NCBI RefSeq assembly: GCF_003590855.1 | Contig: NZ_QYUP01000092.1 | Location: forward strand, 1-38,161 | Direction: 5' to 3' | DNA length: 38,161 nucleotides | DNA from: Massilia cavernae | GTDB lineage: Bacteria > Pseudomonadota > Gammaproteobacteria > Burkholderiales > Burkholderiaceae_D | In this document: piece by piece, positions 1 to 9,864 of the stretch | Layout of the letters: every line of letters starts with the position of its first letter | Position numbering within the stretch: the first letter of the stretch is position 1 | Made by a program: the position numbers and the translations under genes | Notes under the pieces: model-generated | Seen by the model: only the letters and a program-made list of their open reading frames with translations | Databases searched by the model: none | Told to the model about the DNA's origin: nothing

Positions 1-156
1 GGCCAGAACGCGGTGCAGCTGCACGGCGGCATGGGCATTAGCGACGAGCTGGCGCTGACCCACTATTTCAGGCGCGCCACCGTGATTGGAAATACCCTCG
101 GCAGCGCCGACTACCACCTGGCGCGCTTTGCAAGGCTCGAGCGCCAGGCCGCCTAG
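1..156 (+). CDS. Acyl-CoA dehydrogenase, C-terminal fragment (cut by window edge)
   Basis: The frame is open from base 1 to TAG at 154-156 and encodes 51 residues. It contains QLHGGMGISDELALTHYFRR, typical of the last helices of an acyl-CoA dehydrogenase, where the conserved Q-(L/V)-(H/F)-GG-x-G motif lies near the FAD of the partner subunit. The 5' part, including FAD-binding and active-site regions, lies outside the window. It converges on the hemerythrin gene 12 bp downstream. It probably ends an operon that extends leftwards and belongs to the same acyl-CoA-degrading island, but whether it shares the island's operator cannot be seen. Substrate is unknown. Confidence 0.85.
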   Translation, partial: GQNAVQLHGGMGISDELALTHYFRRATVIGNTLGSADYHLARFARLERQAA

Positions 157-168
157 GGCGCGCCGGTT

Positions 169-618
169 CTACGACAAGTCCAGGCCGCGCCGGACCACGA
201 CCGGCTTGCCGCCGAAGCGGCGCTTGCACATCCATTGCGCCAGCGCCGAATCGAGGTAGTCGGCATGGCCGGGGAACCAGTCCGCCAGCGCCGCGGCGAG
301 CGAGGCGACATCGGCGTAGTCGTCCAGGGCGACGCGCGCGCGCACTTCATCGATCGATTTCAACACGGCGGCATGTTCATCGATATGGCAGTCGCGCGGC
401 GGAAAATCGGTCTCCAGCATCCACTTGTTTTCCATCTCAAAATGGGTCCTGGTATGCACGGCGAGCGCGTCGAGGCGCGCCGCCAGCTCGGCCTGGGGGG
501 CGCCTTGCAGTTGCCCGAGCAAGGTCACGAATTCGTGGTGGACGTCGTCCATTTCCTCGTGGCCGAGGAGAAATGTATCGGCCCAGTGAATCTGGCCGGT
601 GGTGGCGGGGGCTGTCAT
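169..618 (-). CDS. Bacteriohemerythrin (O2-binding di-iron protein)
   Basis: The protein has 149 residues, usual for a single-domain bacteriohemerythrin. The di-iron ligand pattern is complete: H27, H59-x3-E63 (HFEME), H78-x3-H82 (HIDEH) and H118-x4-D123. These proteins bind O2 reversibly in the cytoplasm as carrier, buffer or sensor. The ATG at 618 was chosen because AGGAG lies 9 nt upstream; the frame stays open further upstream but without hemerythrin sequence. The gene is divergent from tesB; a TACAAT -10-like hexamer lies at 669-664. No copy of the island operator points at it. An oxygen-supply role for the nearby oxygenases is possible but only suggested by position. Confidence 0.88.
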   Translation of the reverse strand: MTAPATTGQIHWADTFLLGHEEMDDVHHEFVTLLGQLQGAPQAELAARLDALAVHTRTHFEMENKWMLETDFPPRDCHIDEHAAVLKSIDEVRARVALDDYADVASLAAALADWFPGHADYLDSALAQWMCKRRFGGKPVVVRRGLDLS

Positions 619-729
619 GCGAAAGTGCTCCTGAAGAGAATGTGTCGTGCTGCAGTCCGCTTCATTGTAAGACATTAATTCGCGCCGCTGGCCATGAAAA
701 CGGCGCCGGCGCCCGCCAGCGCGCAAAGT

Positions 730-773
730 TCGTCGCTTCGGACGAGGCGACGCGCACGCGCGCTTCCTATACT
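730..773 (+). promoter_or_regulatory. Island operator 1 plus -10 element, upstream of tesB
   Basis: Palindrome TCGTC-gcttcg-GACGA at 730-745 is followed after exactly 22 nt by TATACT at 768-773, an almost perfect -10. No good -35 exists at 17 nt; the palindrome's 3' end lies there instead. This is the architecture of an activator-dependent promoter with the palindrome centre near -42.5. Start codon at 825. Confidence 0.75.
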
Positions 774-824
774 GCGACCAGTTCAACAAGACATGCCGGC
801 CACCGGCGCGGAAGGATGGGGCCA

Positions 825-1634
825 ATGGCTGTATTGGCGGAAGCGGTGGGGCAAGGCGGCAGCGCGGCTCTGGATGAGGTGCTCGCCCTGCTGCGGCTCG
901 AGCGCCTGGAAGAAACATTGTTTCGCGGCGTGAGCAACGATATCGGCACCACGTCCGTGTTCGGCGGTCTGGTGCTGGGCCAGGCCCTGATGGCGGCCGG
1001 GGCCACCGTGCCCACCCATGCGGTCCATTCGCTGCATGGCTATTTCATCCGTCCCGGCGACAAGCGCGCCCCCATCCTGTACACGGTCGAGCGCACCCGC
1101 GACGGCGCCAGTTTCAGCACCCGCAGCGTGACGGCAAGCCAGGGCGGCAAGGCGATCTTTCAAATGCTCGCCTCGTTCCAGCGCGCCGAGGGCGGACTCG
1201 ATCACCAGTGCGCGATGCCCGACGTGCAGCTCCCTGAACAGCTCGCGGACGATAGCCAGGCCGGGGCGCAGCGCGCGATCGTGTTCCGCACCGTCGACCA
1301 GGCGCCGGGACGGGCCTGGATGCGGGCGGACGGCCGCTTGCCTGACGACCCCTTGCTGCACCACGCCTTGCTGGCTTACGCGTCCGACCTCAAGCTGCTC
1401 GGCGCGGCCGTGCGGCGCCACGGCCTCGATCCGCGCCCGCCCAACCTGCACAGCGTCAGCCTGGACCATGCGATGTGGTTCCACCGCGGCTTCCGCTTCG
1501 ACGACTGGCTGCTGTTCGAGACCGATTCGCCCTCGGCTTCCCATGCGCGCGCAATGTGCCGCGGCAGCATCTTCGGCCGCGACGGCCGGCTGCTGGCCTC
1601 GGTCGCCCAGGAAGGCCTGATCCGCTTGCGCTGA
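825..1634 (+). CDS. tesB: Acyl-CoA thioesterase II
   Basis: The product (269 aa) is a double-hotdog acyl-CoA thioesterase that hydrolyses acyl-CoA to free acid and CoA. Seen: FRGVSNDIGTTSVFGG near the N-terminus, HSLHGYFIRPGD in the first hotdog, and in the second the family's catalytic Asp/Thr(Ser)/Gln region: DHAMWFHR, SASHARAM and QEGLIR at the extreme C-terminus. Length and motif order match E. coli TesB (about 286 aa). ATG 825 is preferred because GGAAGG lies about 9 nt upstream; an in-frame ATG at 816 is the alternative. It is a single-gene unit with its own operator copy. Likely role: releasing CoA from dead-end or stalled intermediates of the pathway (inference). Confidence 0.9.
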   Translation: MAVLAEAVGQGGSAALDEVLALLRLERLEETLFRGVSNDIGTTSVFGGLVLGQALMAAGATVPTHAVHSLHGYFIRPGDKRAPILYTVERTRDGASFSTRSVTASQGGKAIFQMLASFQRAEGGLDHQCAMPDVQLPEQLADDSQAGAQRAIVFRTVDQAPGRAWMRADGRLPDDPLLHHALLAYASDLKLLGAAVRRHGLDPRPPNLHSVSLDHAMWFHRGFRFDDWLLFETDSPSASHARAMCRGSIFGRDGRLLASVAQEGLIRLR

Positions 1635-1655
1635 ACATGCGCGCGGCGCGGAGGT

Positions 1656-1699
1656 TCGTCGTTTAAGACGATGCCACGCCGCCCCGGCAAACCTAGAAT
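1656..1699 (+). promoter_or_regulatory. Island operator 2 plus -10 element, upstream of fadB-type operon
   Basis: TCGTC-gtttaa-GACGA at 1656-1671, then exactly 22 nt, then TAGAAT at 1694-1699. The spacer makes the inner base pairs T/A rather than G/C. Start codon follows at 1744. Confidence 0.78.
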
Positions 1700-1743
1700 G
1701 GTCCAAAACCAGCACGGGCTGGATATCTTTCAGGGGATGGCGC

Positions 1744-3894
<2,151 letters not shown>

Positions 3895-3918
3895 CCTGAC
3901 GACTGGATCGATACCATC

Positions 3919-5076
3919 ATGGATTTCTCGCTTTCCCCCGCCCAGCTTGAACTGCAACAACGCACGCGCCGCTTCATCGCCGAGGAAGTCATACCGCTCG
4001 AGCGCGACGAGCGCAACACTCGCCACGGACCCAGCGAGGGCCTGCGCGACGAGCTGATCGCCATGGCCCGGCGCCACCACCTGGTCACGCCCCACGCCAG
4101 TGTCGAGCGCGGCGGCCTGGGCCTGTCGCACGTGGACAAGGCCATCGTGTTCGAGGAGGCGGGCTACTCGCCGCTGGGACCGGTGGCGCTGAACATCCAC
4201 GCGCCCGACGAAGGCAATGTGCACCTGCTCGAGGTGGTCGCCACCGACGCACAGAAGGAGCGCTGGCTGCAGCCGCTGATCGACGGCCGCCTGCGTTCGT
4301 GCTTCTGCATGACCGAACCGGCGCCGGGCTCCGGCTCGGATCCGTCGATGCTGCAGACGACGGCCGTGCCTGACGGCGACGACTACATCATCACCGGCCG
4401 CAAGTGGTTCATCACTGGCGCCACCGGCGCCAGCTTCGCGATCATCATGGCGCGCATGGAGGATGGCACGGCCTCGATGTTCCTGGCCGACATGGACCAG
4501 CCTGCCATCGTCGTGGAACGCCAGATCGACGCGCTCGACAGCTGCTTCACGGGCGGCCACGGCGTGGTGCGTTTCGACGGGCTGCGTGTGCCCGCCAGCG
4601 ACGTGCTGGGCGGCATCGGCGAAGGTTTTCGCTACGCCCAGGTGCGGCTGGCACCGGCGCGCCTGACCCATTGCATGCGCTGGCAGGGCGGCGCCCGCCG
4701 CGCGCACGACGTCGCCGCCGACTACGCGCGCCAGCGGCACGCCTTCGGCCAGCCGCTGATCGCCCACGAAGGCGTGGGCTTCATGTTGGCGGACAACGAG
4801 ATGGACTTGCACAGCGCGCGCCTGGCCATCTGGCACTGCGCCTGGGTACTCGACCAGGGCGGGAAGGGCCGCCACGAATCGAGCCTGGCCAAGGTGTTCT
4901 GTTCCGAAGCGCAGTGGCGCACGGTGGACCGCTCGGTGCAGGTGCTGGGCGCGAGCGGCGTATCCGACGAGACCATCGTGGGACGCATCTTCCGCGACAT
5001 GCGCGCCTTCCGCGTCTATGACGGCCCGTCGGAAGTGCATCGCTGGAGCATGGCCAAACGGATCGCGCGCGGCTGA
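3919..5076 (+). CDS. ACAD10/11-like acyl-CoA dehydrogenase
   Basis: A 385-aa flavoprotein dehydrogenase. Seen: CFCMTEPAPGSGSD (FAD/substrate loop), ITGRKWFITG, the C-terminal QVLGASGVSDET and YDGPSEVH near the end. In classical medium-chain enzymes the catalytic Glu sits in YEG; here it is Asp in YDGP-S-EVH, resembling the ADGPDEVH pattern of the ACAD10/11 and LvaC-like branch. In that branch the dehydrogenase works with an APH-like kinase on 4-hydroxyacyl-CoAs; such a kinase is encoded at 16597. The gene starts 24 nt after fadB and only a weak GGA precedes the ATG, so translation may depend on the upstream gene. Alternative: ordinary alpha,beta-dehydrogenase of a branched acyl-CoA. Confidence 0.85.
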   Translation: MDFSLSPAQLELQQRTRRFIAEEVIPLERDERNTRHGPSEGLRDELIAMARRHHLVTPHASVERGGLGLSHVDKAIVFEEAGYSPLGPVALNIHAPDEGNVHLLEVVATDAQKERWLQPLIDGRLRSCFCMTEPAPGSGSDPSMLQTTAVPDGDDYIITGRKWFITGATGASFAIIMARMEDGTASMFLADMDQPAIVVERQIDALDSCFTGGHGVVRFDGLRVPASDVLGGIGEGFRYAQVRLAPARLTHCMRWQGGARRAHDVAADYARQRHAFGQPLIAHEGVGFMLADNEMDLHSARLAIWHCAWVLDQGGKGRHESSLAKVFCSEAQWRTVDRSVQVLGASGVSDETIVGRIFRDMRAFRVYDGPSEVHRWSMAKRIARG

Positions 5077-5094
5077 GGCGCCCGGCGCGTCGAA

Positions 5095-5138
5095 TCGTCG
5101 GTTTCGACGACGCCGCGGCCGCCGTCCTGGCCGAGAAT
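5095..5138 (+). promoter_or_regulatory. Island operator 3 plus -10 element, upstream of thiolase/racemase operon
   Basis: TCGTCG-gttt-CGACGA at 5095-5110, exactly 22 nt, then GAGAAT at 5133-5138. It begins 18 nt after the stop of the previous operon. Start codon at 5184. Confidence 0.78.
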
Positions 5139-5183
5139 CACATCATCGCTGGACCAATCTTGTCTACTAAAAGGGAACGCAAC

Positions 5184-6359
5184 ATGGCTGAAGCATATAT
5201 CGTCGCTACCGCACGTACCGCGGGCGGGCGCAAGGGCGGCAAGGTATCCGGATGGCACCCGGCCGACCTGGCTGCCGAAGTCCTCAACGCCTTGCTCGAC
5301 CGCAGCGGCATCGATCCGGCGGCGGTCGAGGACGTGATCATGGGATGCGTCGACCAGATCGGCGAGCAAAGCATGAACGTGGGCCGCAACGCGGTGCTGG
5401 CGTCGCGCCTGCCCGAATCGGTCCCTGCCACCACGCTCGACCGCCAGTGCGGCTCGTCGCAGCAGGCGCTGCATTTCGCGGCCCAGGCCGTCATGTCCGG
5501 CACCATGGACGTGGTGATCGCGGCCGGCGTCGAGAGCATGACGCGGGTGCCGATGGGTTCGCCGATCAGCCTGCCGCAGAAGGCCGGGCTGGGCTTTTAC
5601 GTCAGCCCCAGGATGGAGCAGCGCTATCCCGGCGTCGAATTCAGCCAGTTCAGCGGCGCGGAAGCGATCGCGAAGAAATACGGCCTGACCCGCGCCGAGC
5701 TCGACCAGTTTGCCTACGACAGCCACCAGCGTTCGATCGCGGCGGCCAAGGCCGGCCTGTTCGATGCCGAGATCGTGCCGGTGGCCGTGCGCGGCGCCGA
5801 CGGCGCCGGTGAAGGCATGCACAGCGTCGACGAGGGCATTCGCTTCGAAGGCACGCTCGAAGGCATCGCCAGCGTCAAGCCGCTGGTCGAGGGCGGCTGC
5901 ATCAGCGCCGCCAACGCCAGCCAGATCTGCGACGGCGCCAGCGGCGTCATGGTGGTCAGCGAAAAGGCGCTGAAGGCGCTGGGCTTGAAGCCGCTGGCCC
6001 GGATCCACCACATCAGCGTGCTCGGGCACGATCCGGTCATCATGCTCGAAGCGCCGATCCCGGCGACCCAGGCGGCCCTGAAAAAGGCCGGGATGACCAT
6101 CGCCGACATCGACCTGTACGAAGTCAATGAAGCGTTCGCCTCGGTGCCGCTGGCCTGGTTGAAAGCCACCGGCGCCGACCCGGCGCGCCTGAACGTCAAC
6201 GGCGGCGCGATTTCGCTCGGCCATCCGCTCGGCGCCTCAGGCACCAAGCTGATGACGACGCTGATCAGTGCGCTGGGCCAGCGCGGCAAGCGCTTCGGCC
6301 TGCTGACCATGTGCGAAGGCGGCGGCATGGCCAACGTGACGATCGTCGAACGGCTCTGA
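5184..6359 (+). CDS. Acetyl-CoA acyltransferase (thiolase)
   Basis: A 391-aa thiolase of normal length with the full catalytic set: nucleophile C89 in RQCGSS, the GHPLGASG histidine motif following NGGAISL, and the second cysteine in TMCEGGGMANV. It performs CoA-dependent cleavage of 3-ketoacyl-CoA (or the reverse). ATG 5184 was chosen because AAAGGGAA lies about 6-8 nt upstream; a TTG at 5160 in frame lacks support. First gene of a six-gene operon. A 3-ketoacyl-CoA thiolase serving the FadB-type protein upstream is likely; chain-length or branched-substrate preference cannot be read from the sequence. Confidence 0.92.
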   Translation: MAEAYIVATARTAGGRKGGKVSGWHPADLAAEVLNALLDRSGIDPAAVEDVIMGCVDQIGEQSMNVGRNAVLASRLPESVPATTLDRQCGSSQQALHFAAQAVMSGTMDVVIAAGVESMTRVPMGSPISLPQKAGLGFYVSPRMEQRYPGVEFSQFSGAEAIAKKYGLTRAELDQFAYDSHQRSIAAAKAGLFDAEIVPVAVRGADGAGEGMHSVDEGIRFEGTLEGIASVKPLVEGGCISAANASQICDGASGVMVVSEKALKALGLKPLARIHHISVLGHDPVIMLEAPIPATQAALKKAGMTIADIDLYEVNEAFASVPLAWLKATGADPARLNVNGGAISLGHPLGASGTKLMTTLISALGQRGKRFGLLTMCEGGGMANVTIVERL

Positions 6360-6381
6360 CGCGCCACTAGCGCGCAACACC

Positions 6382-6398
6382 GCCGGCCCAGGGCCGGC
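6382..6398 (+). other. Short inverted repeat between thiolase and racemase genes
   Basis: GCCGGCCC-A-GGGCCGGC can form a GC-only hairpin 23 nt after the thiolase stop and 18 nt before the racemase start. No T-run follows, so it is not a classical terminator. It may be an RNA-processing or partial attenuation site; this is a guess. Confidence 0.4.
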
Positions 6399-6416
6399 CA
6401 TTCACGGGGAGATATC

Positions 6417-7574
6417 ATGGCAGGTCCGCTGCAAGGGGTCAAAGTAGTCGAGTTCGTTGGGCTCGGTCCCGCCCCGTTCTGCGGCATGTTGTTGGCCGAC
6501 ATGGGCGCCGAGGTGATCCGCATCGAGCGGCCGCGGCCCGGCGCCGACGCCGCCATCAGCGGTTCGGATCGGTTCGACATCAGCGCCCGCAACCGCCCCA
6601 CGATCAGCCTCGACCTGGCGCAGCCGGCCGGCGTGGCGGCCGCCTTGCAGCTGATCGACGTGGCCGACATCGTGATCGAGGGCTACCGGCCCGGCGTGAT
6701 GGAACGCCTTGGCCTTGGCCCGCAGGCCTGCCTGGCGCGCAACCCGAGGCTGGTATATGGCCGCATGACGGGCTGGGGCCAGCATGGCCCGCTGGCGCAC
6801 GCCGCCGGCCACGACATCAATTACATCGCCATCAGCGGCGCCCTGCATGCGATCGGCCGCAGCGGCGAAGCGCCGGTGGTGCCGCTCAATCTGGTCGGCG
6901 ACTTCGGCGGCGGCGCCATGTTCCTCGCTTTCGGCGTGATGTGCGCGGCCTTCGAGGCGCGCCAGTCGGGCCATGGCCAGGTGGTCGACGCCGCGATGAC
7001 CGATGGCGCGGCGCTGCTGAACACGATGATGTACGGCTTCAAGGCGGCCGGCCAGTGGAGTAACCAGCGCGGTGAAAACCTGCTCGACGGCGGCGCCCAC
7101 TTCTACGATACCTACGCCTGCGCCGACGGCAAATTCGTGGCGATCGGCGCGATCGAGCCGCAGTTCTACGCGCGCTTGCGCGAGCTGTGCGGCATCGACG
7201 ACCCCGCTTTCGATGCGCAGTTCGACAGCCTGCGCTGGCCGCTGCTCAAGCTGCGCATGGCCGATGTCTTTCAAACCCGTACGCGCGACGAATGGTGTGT
7301 GCTGCTCGAGGGCAGCGACGCCTGCTTCGCCCCCGTGCTGGACTGGGACGAAGCGCCGCTGCACCCGCACAACCAGGCGCGCGAAACCTTCGTCACGGTC
7401 GATGGCGTGCTGCAGCCCGCGCCCGCACCCCGCTTCAGCCGCACGCCGGCGGCGGCGCCCGTGCGCAGCGCGCCCGAGCCGTGCGACGACATCTTGCGGC
7501 GCTGGGGCGTCAGCGACGACGTGATCGAACGCCACGCAGCCAGCCGCCCCAATTTTCTTGAGGAACAACAATGA
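6417..7574 (+). CDS. mcr: Alpha-methylacyl-CoA racemase (CaiB/BaiF family)
   Basis: A 385-aa family III CoA-transferase fold protein that closely follows the Mycobacterium tuberculosis Mcr/AMACR pattern from memory: [79 protein letters not shown] and APRFSRT. The racemase acid/base pair is present as H132 and D162, the same 30-residue spacing as H126/D156 of Mcr. It interconverts (R)- and (S)-2-methylacyl-CoA, needed because acyl-CoA dehydrogenases accept only the S form. This is the best single clue that the pathway handles methyl-branched (isoprenoid- or sterol-side-chain-like) acyl-CoAs. GGGGAGA precedes the ATG. The stop overlaps the next start (ATGA). Confidence 0.92.
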   Translation: MAGPLQGVKVVEFVGLGPAPFCGMLLADMGAEVIRIERPRPGADAAISGSDRFDISARNRPTISLDLAQPAGVAAALQLIDVADIVIEGYRPGVMERLGLGPQACLARNPRLVYGRMTGWGQHGPLAHAAGHDINYIAISGALHAIGRSGEAPVVPLNLVGDFGGGAMFLAFGVMCAAFEARQSGHGQVVDAAMTDGAALLNTMMYGFKAAGQWSNQRGENLLDGGAHFYDTYACADGKFVAIGAIEPQFYARLRELCGIDDPAFDAQFDSLRWPLLKLRMADVFQTRTRDEWCVLLEGSDACFAPVLDWDEAPLHPHNQARETFVTVDGVLQPAPAPRFSRTPAAAPVRSAPEPCDDILRRWGVSDDVIERHAASRPNFLEEQQ

Positions 7575-8545
7575 AGACGAGAGTTACAGAACTGCTGGGT
7601 ATTCGCTACCCCATCATCCAGGGCGGCATGCAATGGGTGGGACGGGCCGAACTGGCGTCGGCCGTGTCGAACGGCGGCGGCCTCGGGGTGCTCACGGCAC
7701 TGACCCAGCCCAGCCCGGATGCGCTGGCGGCCGAGATCAGGCGCTGCCGTACGATGACCGACCGGCCGTTCGGTGTCAACCTGACGATCCTGCCGTCGGC
7801 CAATCCGCCGCCGTATGAAGCCTACCTGCAGGCGATCATCGACAGCGGCGTGAAGATCATGGAGACGGCCGGGAACAATCCGAAGGAGTTCATCCGCAAG
7901 GCCAAGGATGCCGGCGTGACCATCATCCACAAATGCACCTCGGTGCGGCATGCGCTGTCGGCCGAGCGCAGCGGGGTCGACGCGATCTCGATCGACGGCT
8001 TCGAGTGCGCCGGCCACCCCGGCGAAGACGATGTGGGCGGCATGGTGCTGTTCGCATCGGCGGCCGACCAGGTGAAGATTCCGTTGATCGCCTCGGGCGG
8101 GATCGCCGATGGGCGCGGCATGGCGGCGGCGCTGGCGCTGGGCGCCGAAGGCGTGACCATGGGCACGCGCTTTTGCGCGACCGAAGAGGCGCCGATCCAC
8201 CGCCACATCAAGGAGGCGCTGCTGCGGGCCGAGGAACGCGATACCAATTTGATCTTCAGGACCCTGCACAACACCGGGCGGGTGCTCAAGAACGCGATCT
8301 CCGACGAAGTCGTTGCGCTGGAGCGGCGAGCCGGCGGCTGCGCCTTCGAGGATGTGCACCACCTGGTGGCCGGCGCGCGCGGACGGGCGACGCTGGAAAG
8401 CGGCGACGTCGACGGCGGGCTGGTGTGGGCCAGCCAGGTGGTCGGACTGATCCACGACATTCCCACCTGCGCGGCGCTGATCGAGCGCATGGCCGCGGAC
8501 TGCCGGGCCGCCATGGAGCGCGGCCGTCGCGTCTTTTCCGCATGA
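7571..8545 (+). CDS. FMN-dependent NADH:quinone reductase / nitronate monooxygenase-like protein
   Basis: A 324-aa TIM-barrel flavoprotein of the class I nitronate monooxygenase family. Seen: [16 protein letters not shown] at the N-terminus, [48 protein letters not shown] and GTRF phosphate-binding segments. It strongly resembles Pseudomonas aeruginosa PA1024, which biochemically acts as an NADH:quinone reductase. In steroid degradation a relative (IpdC) acts as a flavin oxidoreductase on a CoA thioester, so a CoA-linked redox role is also possible here. It overlaps the racemase stop by 4 nt and has GAGGAA upstream. Confidence 0.85.
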   Translation: MKTRVTELLGIRYPIIQGGMQWVGRAELASAVSNGGGLGVLTALTQPSPDALAAEIRRCRTMTDRPFGVNLTILPSANPPPYEAYLQAIIDSGVKIMETAGNNPKEFIRKAKDAGVTIIHKCTSVRHALSAERSGVDAISIDGFECAGHPGEDDVGGMVLFASAADQVKIPLIASGGIADGRGMAAALALGAEGVTMGTRFCATEEAPIHRHIKEALLRAEERDTNLIFRTLHNTGRVLKNAISDEVVALERRAGGCAFEDVHHLVAGARGRATLESGDVDGGLVWASQVVGLIHDIPTCAALIERMAADCRAAMERGRRVFSA

Positions 8546-8571
8546 GCCTCGACCTGACCAAGGACAATCGC

Positions 8572-9390
8572 ATGGACGACACAGAGATTTTGCTCGACAC
8601 CAGCCGCGCCGGAATCGCGGTGCTGACGCTGGACGGGCCGGCGCGGCTGAACGCGCTGAGCCACAAGACGGTGCGCCAGTTCAGTGCTGCGCTCGATGCG
8701 CTGGCACAGGACGACACGGTGCGCGTGCTGGTGCTGGCCGGGGCCGGGCGCGCCTTCTGCGCCGGATGGGACCTGGGCAGCGCGCTCACCGACGCAGCCG
8801 GCGCCGCGCTCACCAGGGAACCCGGCGTCGCCGATTATTACCGCGGGCAGGAACTGTTCGCAGGCATGGTGACGCGCCTGCGCGCGCTCGACAAGGTGGT
8901 CATTGCCGCCGTCAACGGCGCGGCCGTCGGGGCCGGCTTTGCGCTGACCCTGGCTGCCGACGTGCGCCTGGCGTCGCGCTCGGCATCGTTCCATGTCGGC
9001 GCGGTGCGCATCGGCCTGACGGCAGGCGAATGCGGCATCAGCTATCACCTGCCGCGCCTGATCGGCGCCTCGCGCGCGTTCGAGGTCATGCTGACCGGAC
9101 GTCCGCTGGCGGCCGAGGAAGCCGAGCGGGCCGGCCTGGTCGGCGAACTGGTCGACAGCGCCGAGCTGCTGCCGCGCGCGCTCGAACTGGCAGGGCAGGT
9201 GCTGCGCAACAGTCCTTACTCGACGCGCCACACCAAGCGGCTGATGTGGGCCAACCTGGAAGCGGGCAGCCTGGACGCCGCGCTGGAACTGGAAAACCGC
9301 GCGCAGGTGCTGGCCCTGATGACCGACGACTTCCGCGAAGCGGCGGCCGCCTTTGCCGAAAAGCGCGCGCCGGCATACACCGGCCGATGA
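8572..9390 (+). CDS. Enoyl-CoA hydratase/isomerase family protein, non-canonical active site
   Basis: A 272-aa crotonase. Seen: GRAFCAGWDLGSAL (oxyanion loop), NGAAVGAGFALTLAADVRLA and VRIGLTAGECGISYHLPRLIG. The two hydratase Glu positions are not filled: GAGFAL has Ala where hydratases have Glu, and the usual PE before x-LGL is GAVRIGL. A Glu/Cys pair in GECG may take over. The protein may be an isomerase, hydrolase or dehydratase rather than a standard hydratase. ATG 8572 has AAGGA 8 nt upstream; an alternative ATG at 8542 overlaps the previous stop but has no ribosome site. Confidence 0.85.
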   Translation: MDDTEILLDTSRAGIAVLTLDGPARLNALSHKTVRQFSAALDALAQDDTVRVLVLAGAGRAFCAGWDLGSALTDAAGAALTREPGVADYYRGQELFAGMVTRLRALDKVVIAAVNGAAVGAGFALTLAADVRLASRSASFHVGAVRIGLTAGECGISYHLPRLIGASRAFEVMLTGRPLAAEEAERAGLVGELVDSAELLPRALELAGQVLRNSPYSTRHTKRLMWANLEAGSLDAALELENRAQVLALMTDDFREAAAAFAEKRAPAYTGR

Positions 9391-9423
9391 AGAACAACGC
9401 AGCACACTACAGGGAGCAGGGCG

Positions 9424-9864
9424 ATGAGTGGATTAGGTGCCGATGGCGAATACTGGAAGGCCCTGGCGCAAGGCAAGGTCAAGATGCAGCAATGCGCCGG
9501 ATGCGAGAAATGGAACTGGCCGGCGGTGTGGCGCTGCGGCGATTGCGGCTCGTGGGAACACGCGTGGCGCGAGGTGGCACCGGCCGGGCGCATCTTCAGC
9601 TGGACCCGCACCTGGCATGAGTTCGGCGCCCCGGCGGCGTTCGGGCTGCCCTATGTCAGCGTGGTCGTCGAGCTCGACGGCGCCGGCGGCCGGCGCCTGA
9701 TCGGCACCATGCACGATGGCGCGGCTGCGCTGAAGATCGGGCAGCACGTCACCGGCGAACCCGTCCAGCTGGAGTGGGAGGGCCAGGCCATGTCCGCGCT
9801 GCGGTGGAAATTAACGGGCGAGGCCGCTGGCGCCACGTCGGCAAGCGAAGGGAAAACAGCATGA
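9424..9864 (+). CDS. DUF35 (Zn-ribbon/OB-fold) acyl-CoA-binding partner subunit
   Basis: A 146-aa protein with an N-terminal rubredoxin-like zinc ribbon (C24-x2-C27 and C38-x2-C41) followed by a beta-rich OB-fold region from about residue 50. This is the DUF35 architecture. Members form complexes with thiolase-like proteins, as in ChsH2-Ltp2 of cholesterol side-chain degradation or acyltransferase complexes. It lies directly before a thiolase-like gene, overlapping by ATGA, so equimolar complex formation is likely. AGGGAGCAGGG precedes the ATG. The C-terminal ~15 residues are low-complexity Ala/Gly/Ser. A second DUF35 gene is at 31224. Confidence 0.88.
   Translation: MSGLGADGEYWKALAQGKVKMQQCAGCEKWNWPAVWRCGDCGSWEHAWREVAPAGRIFSWTRTWHEFGAPAAFGLPYVSVVVELDGAGGRRLIGTMHDGAAALKIGQHVTGEPVQLEWEGQAMSALRWKLTGEAAGATSASEGKTA

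Noticed and set aside
7571-8545. IpdC of steroid C/D-ring degradation
   Set aside because: The protein matches PA1024-type NADH:quinone reductase more closely and no IpdAB, IpdF or EchA20 equivalents accompany it, so a steroid-ring assignment is not supported.
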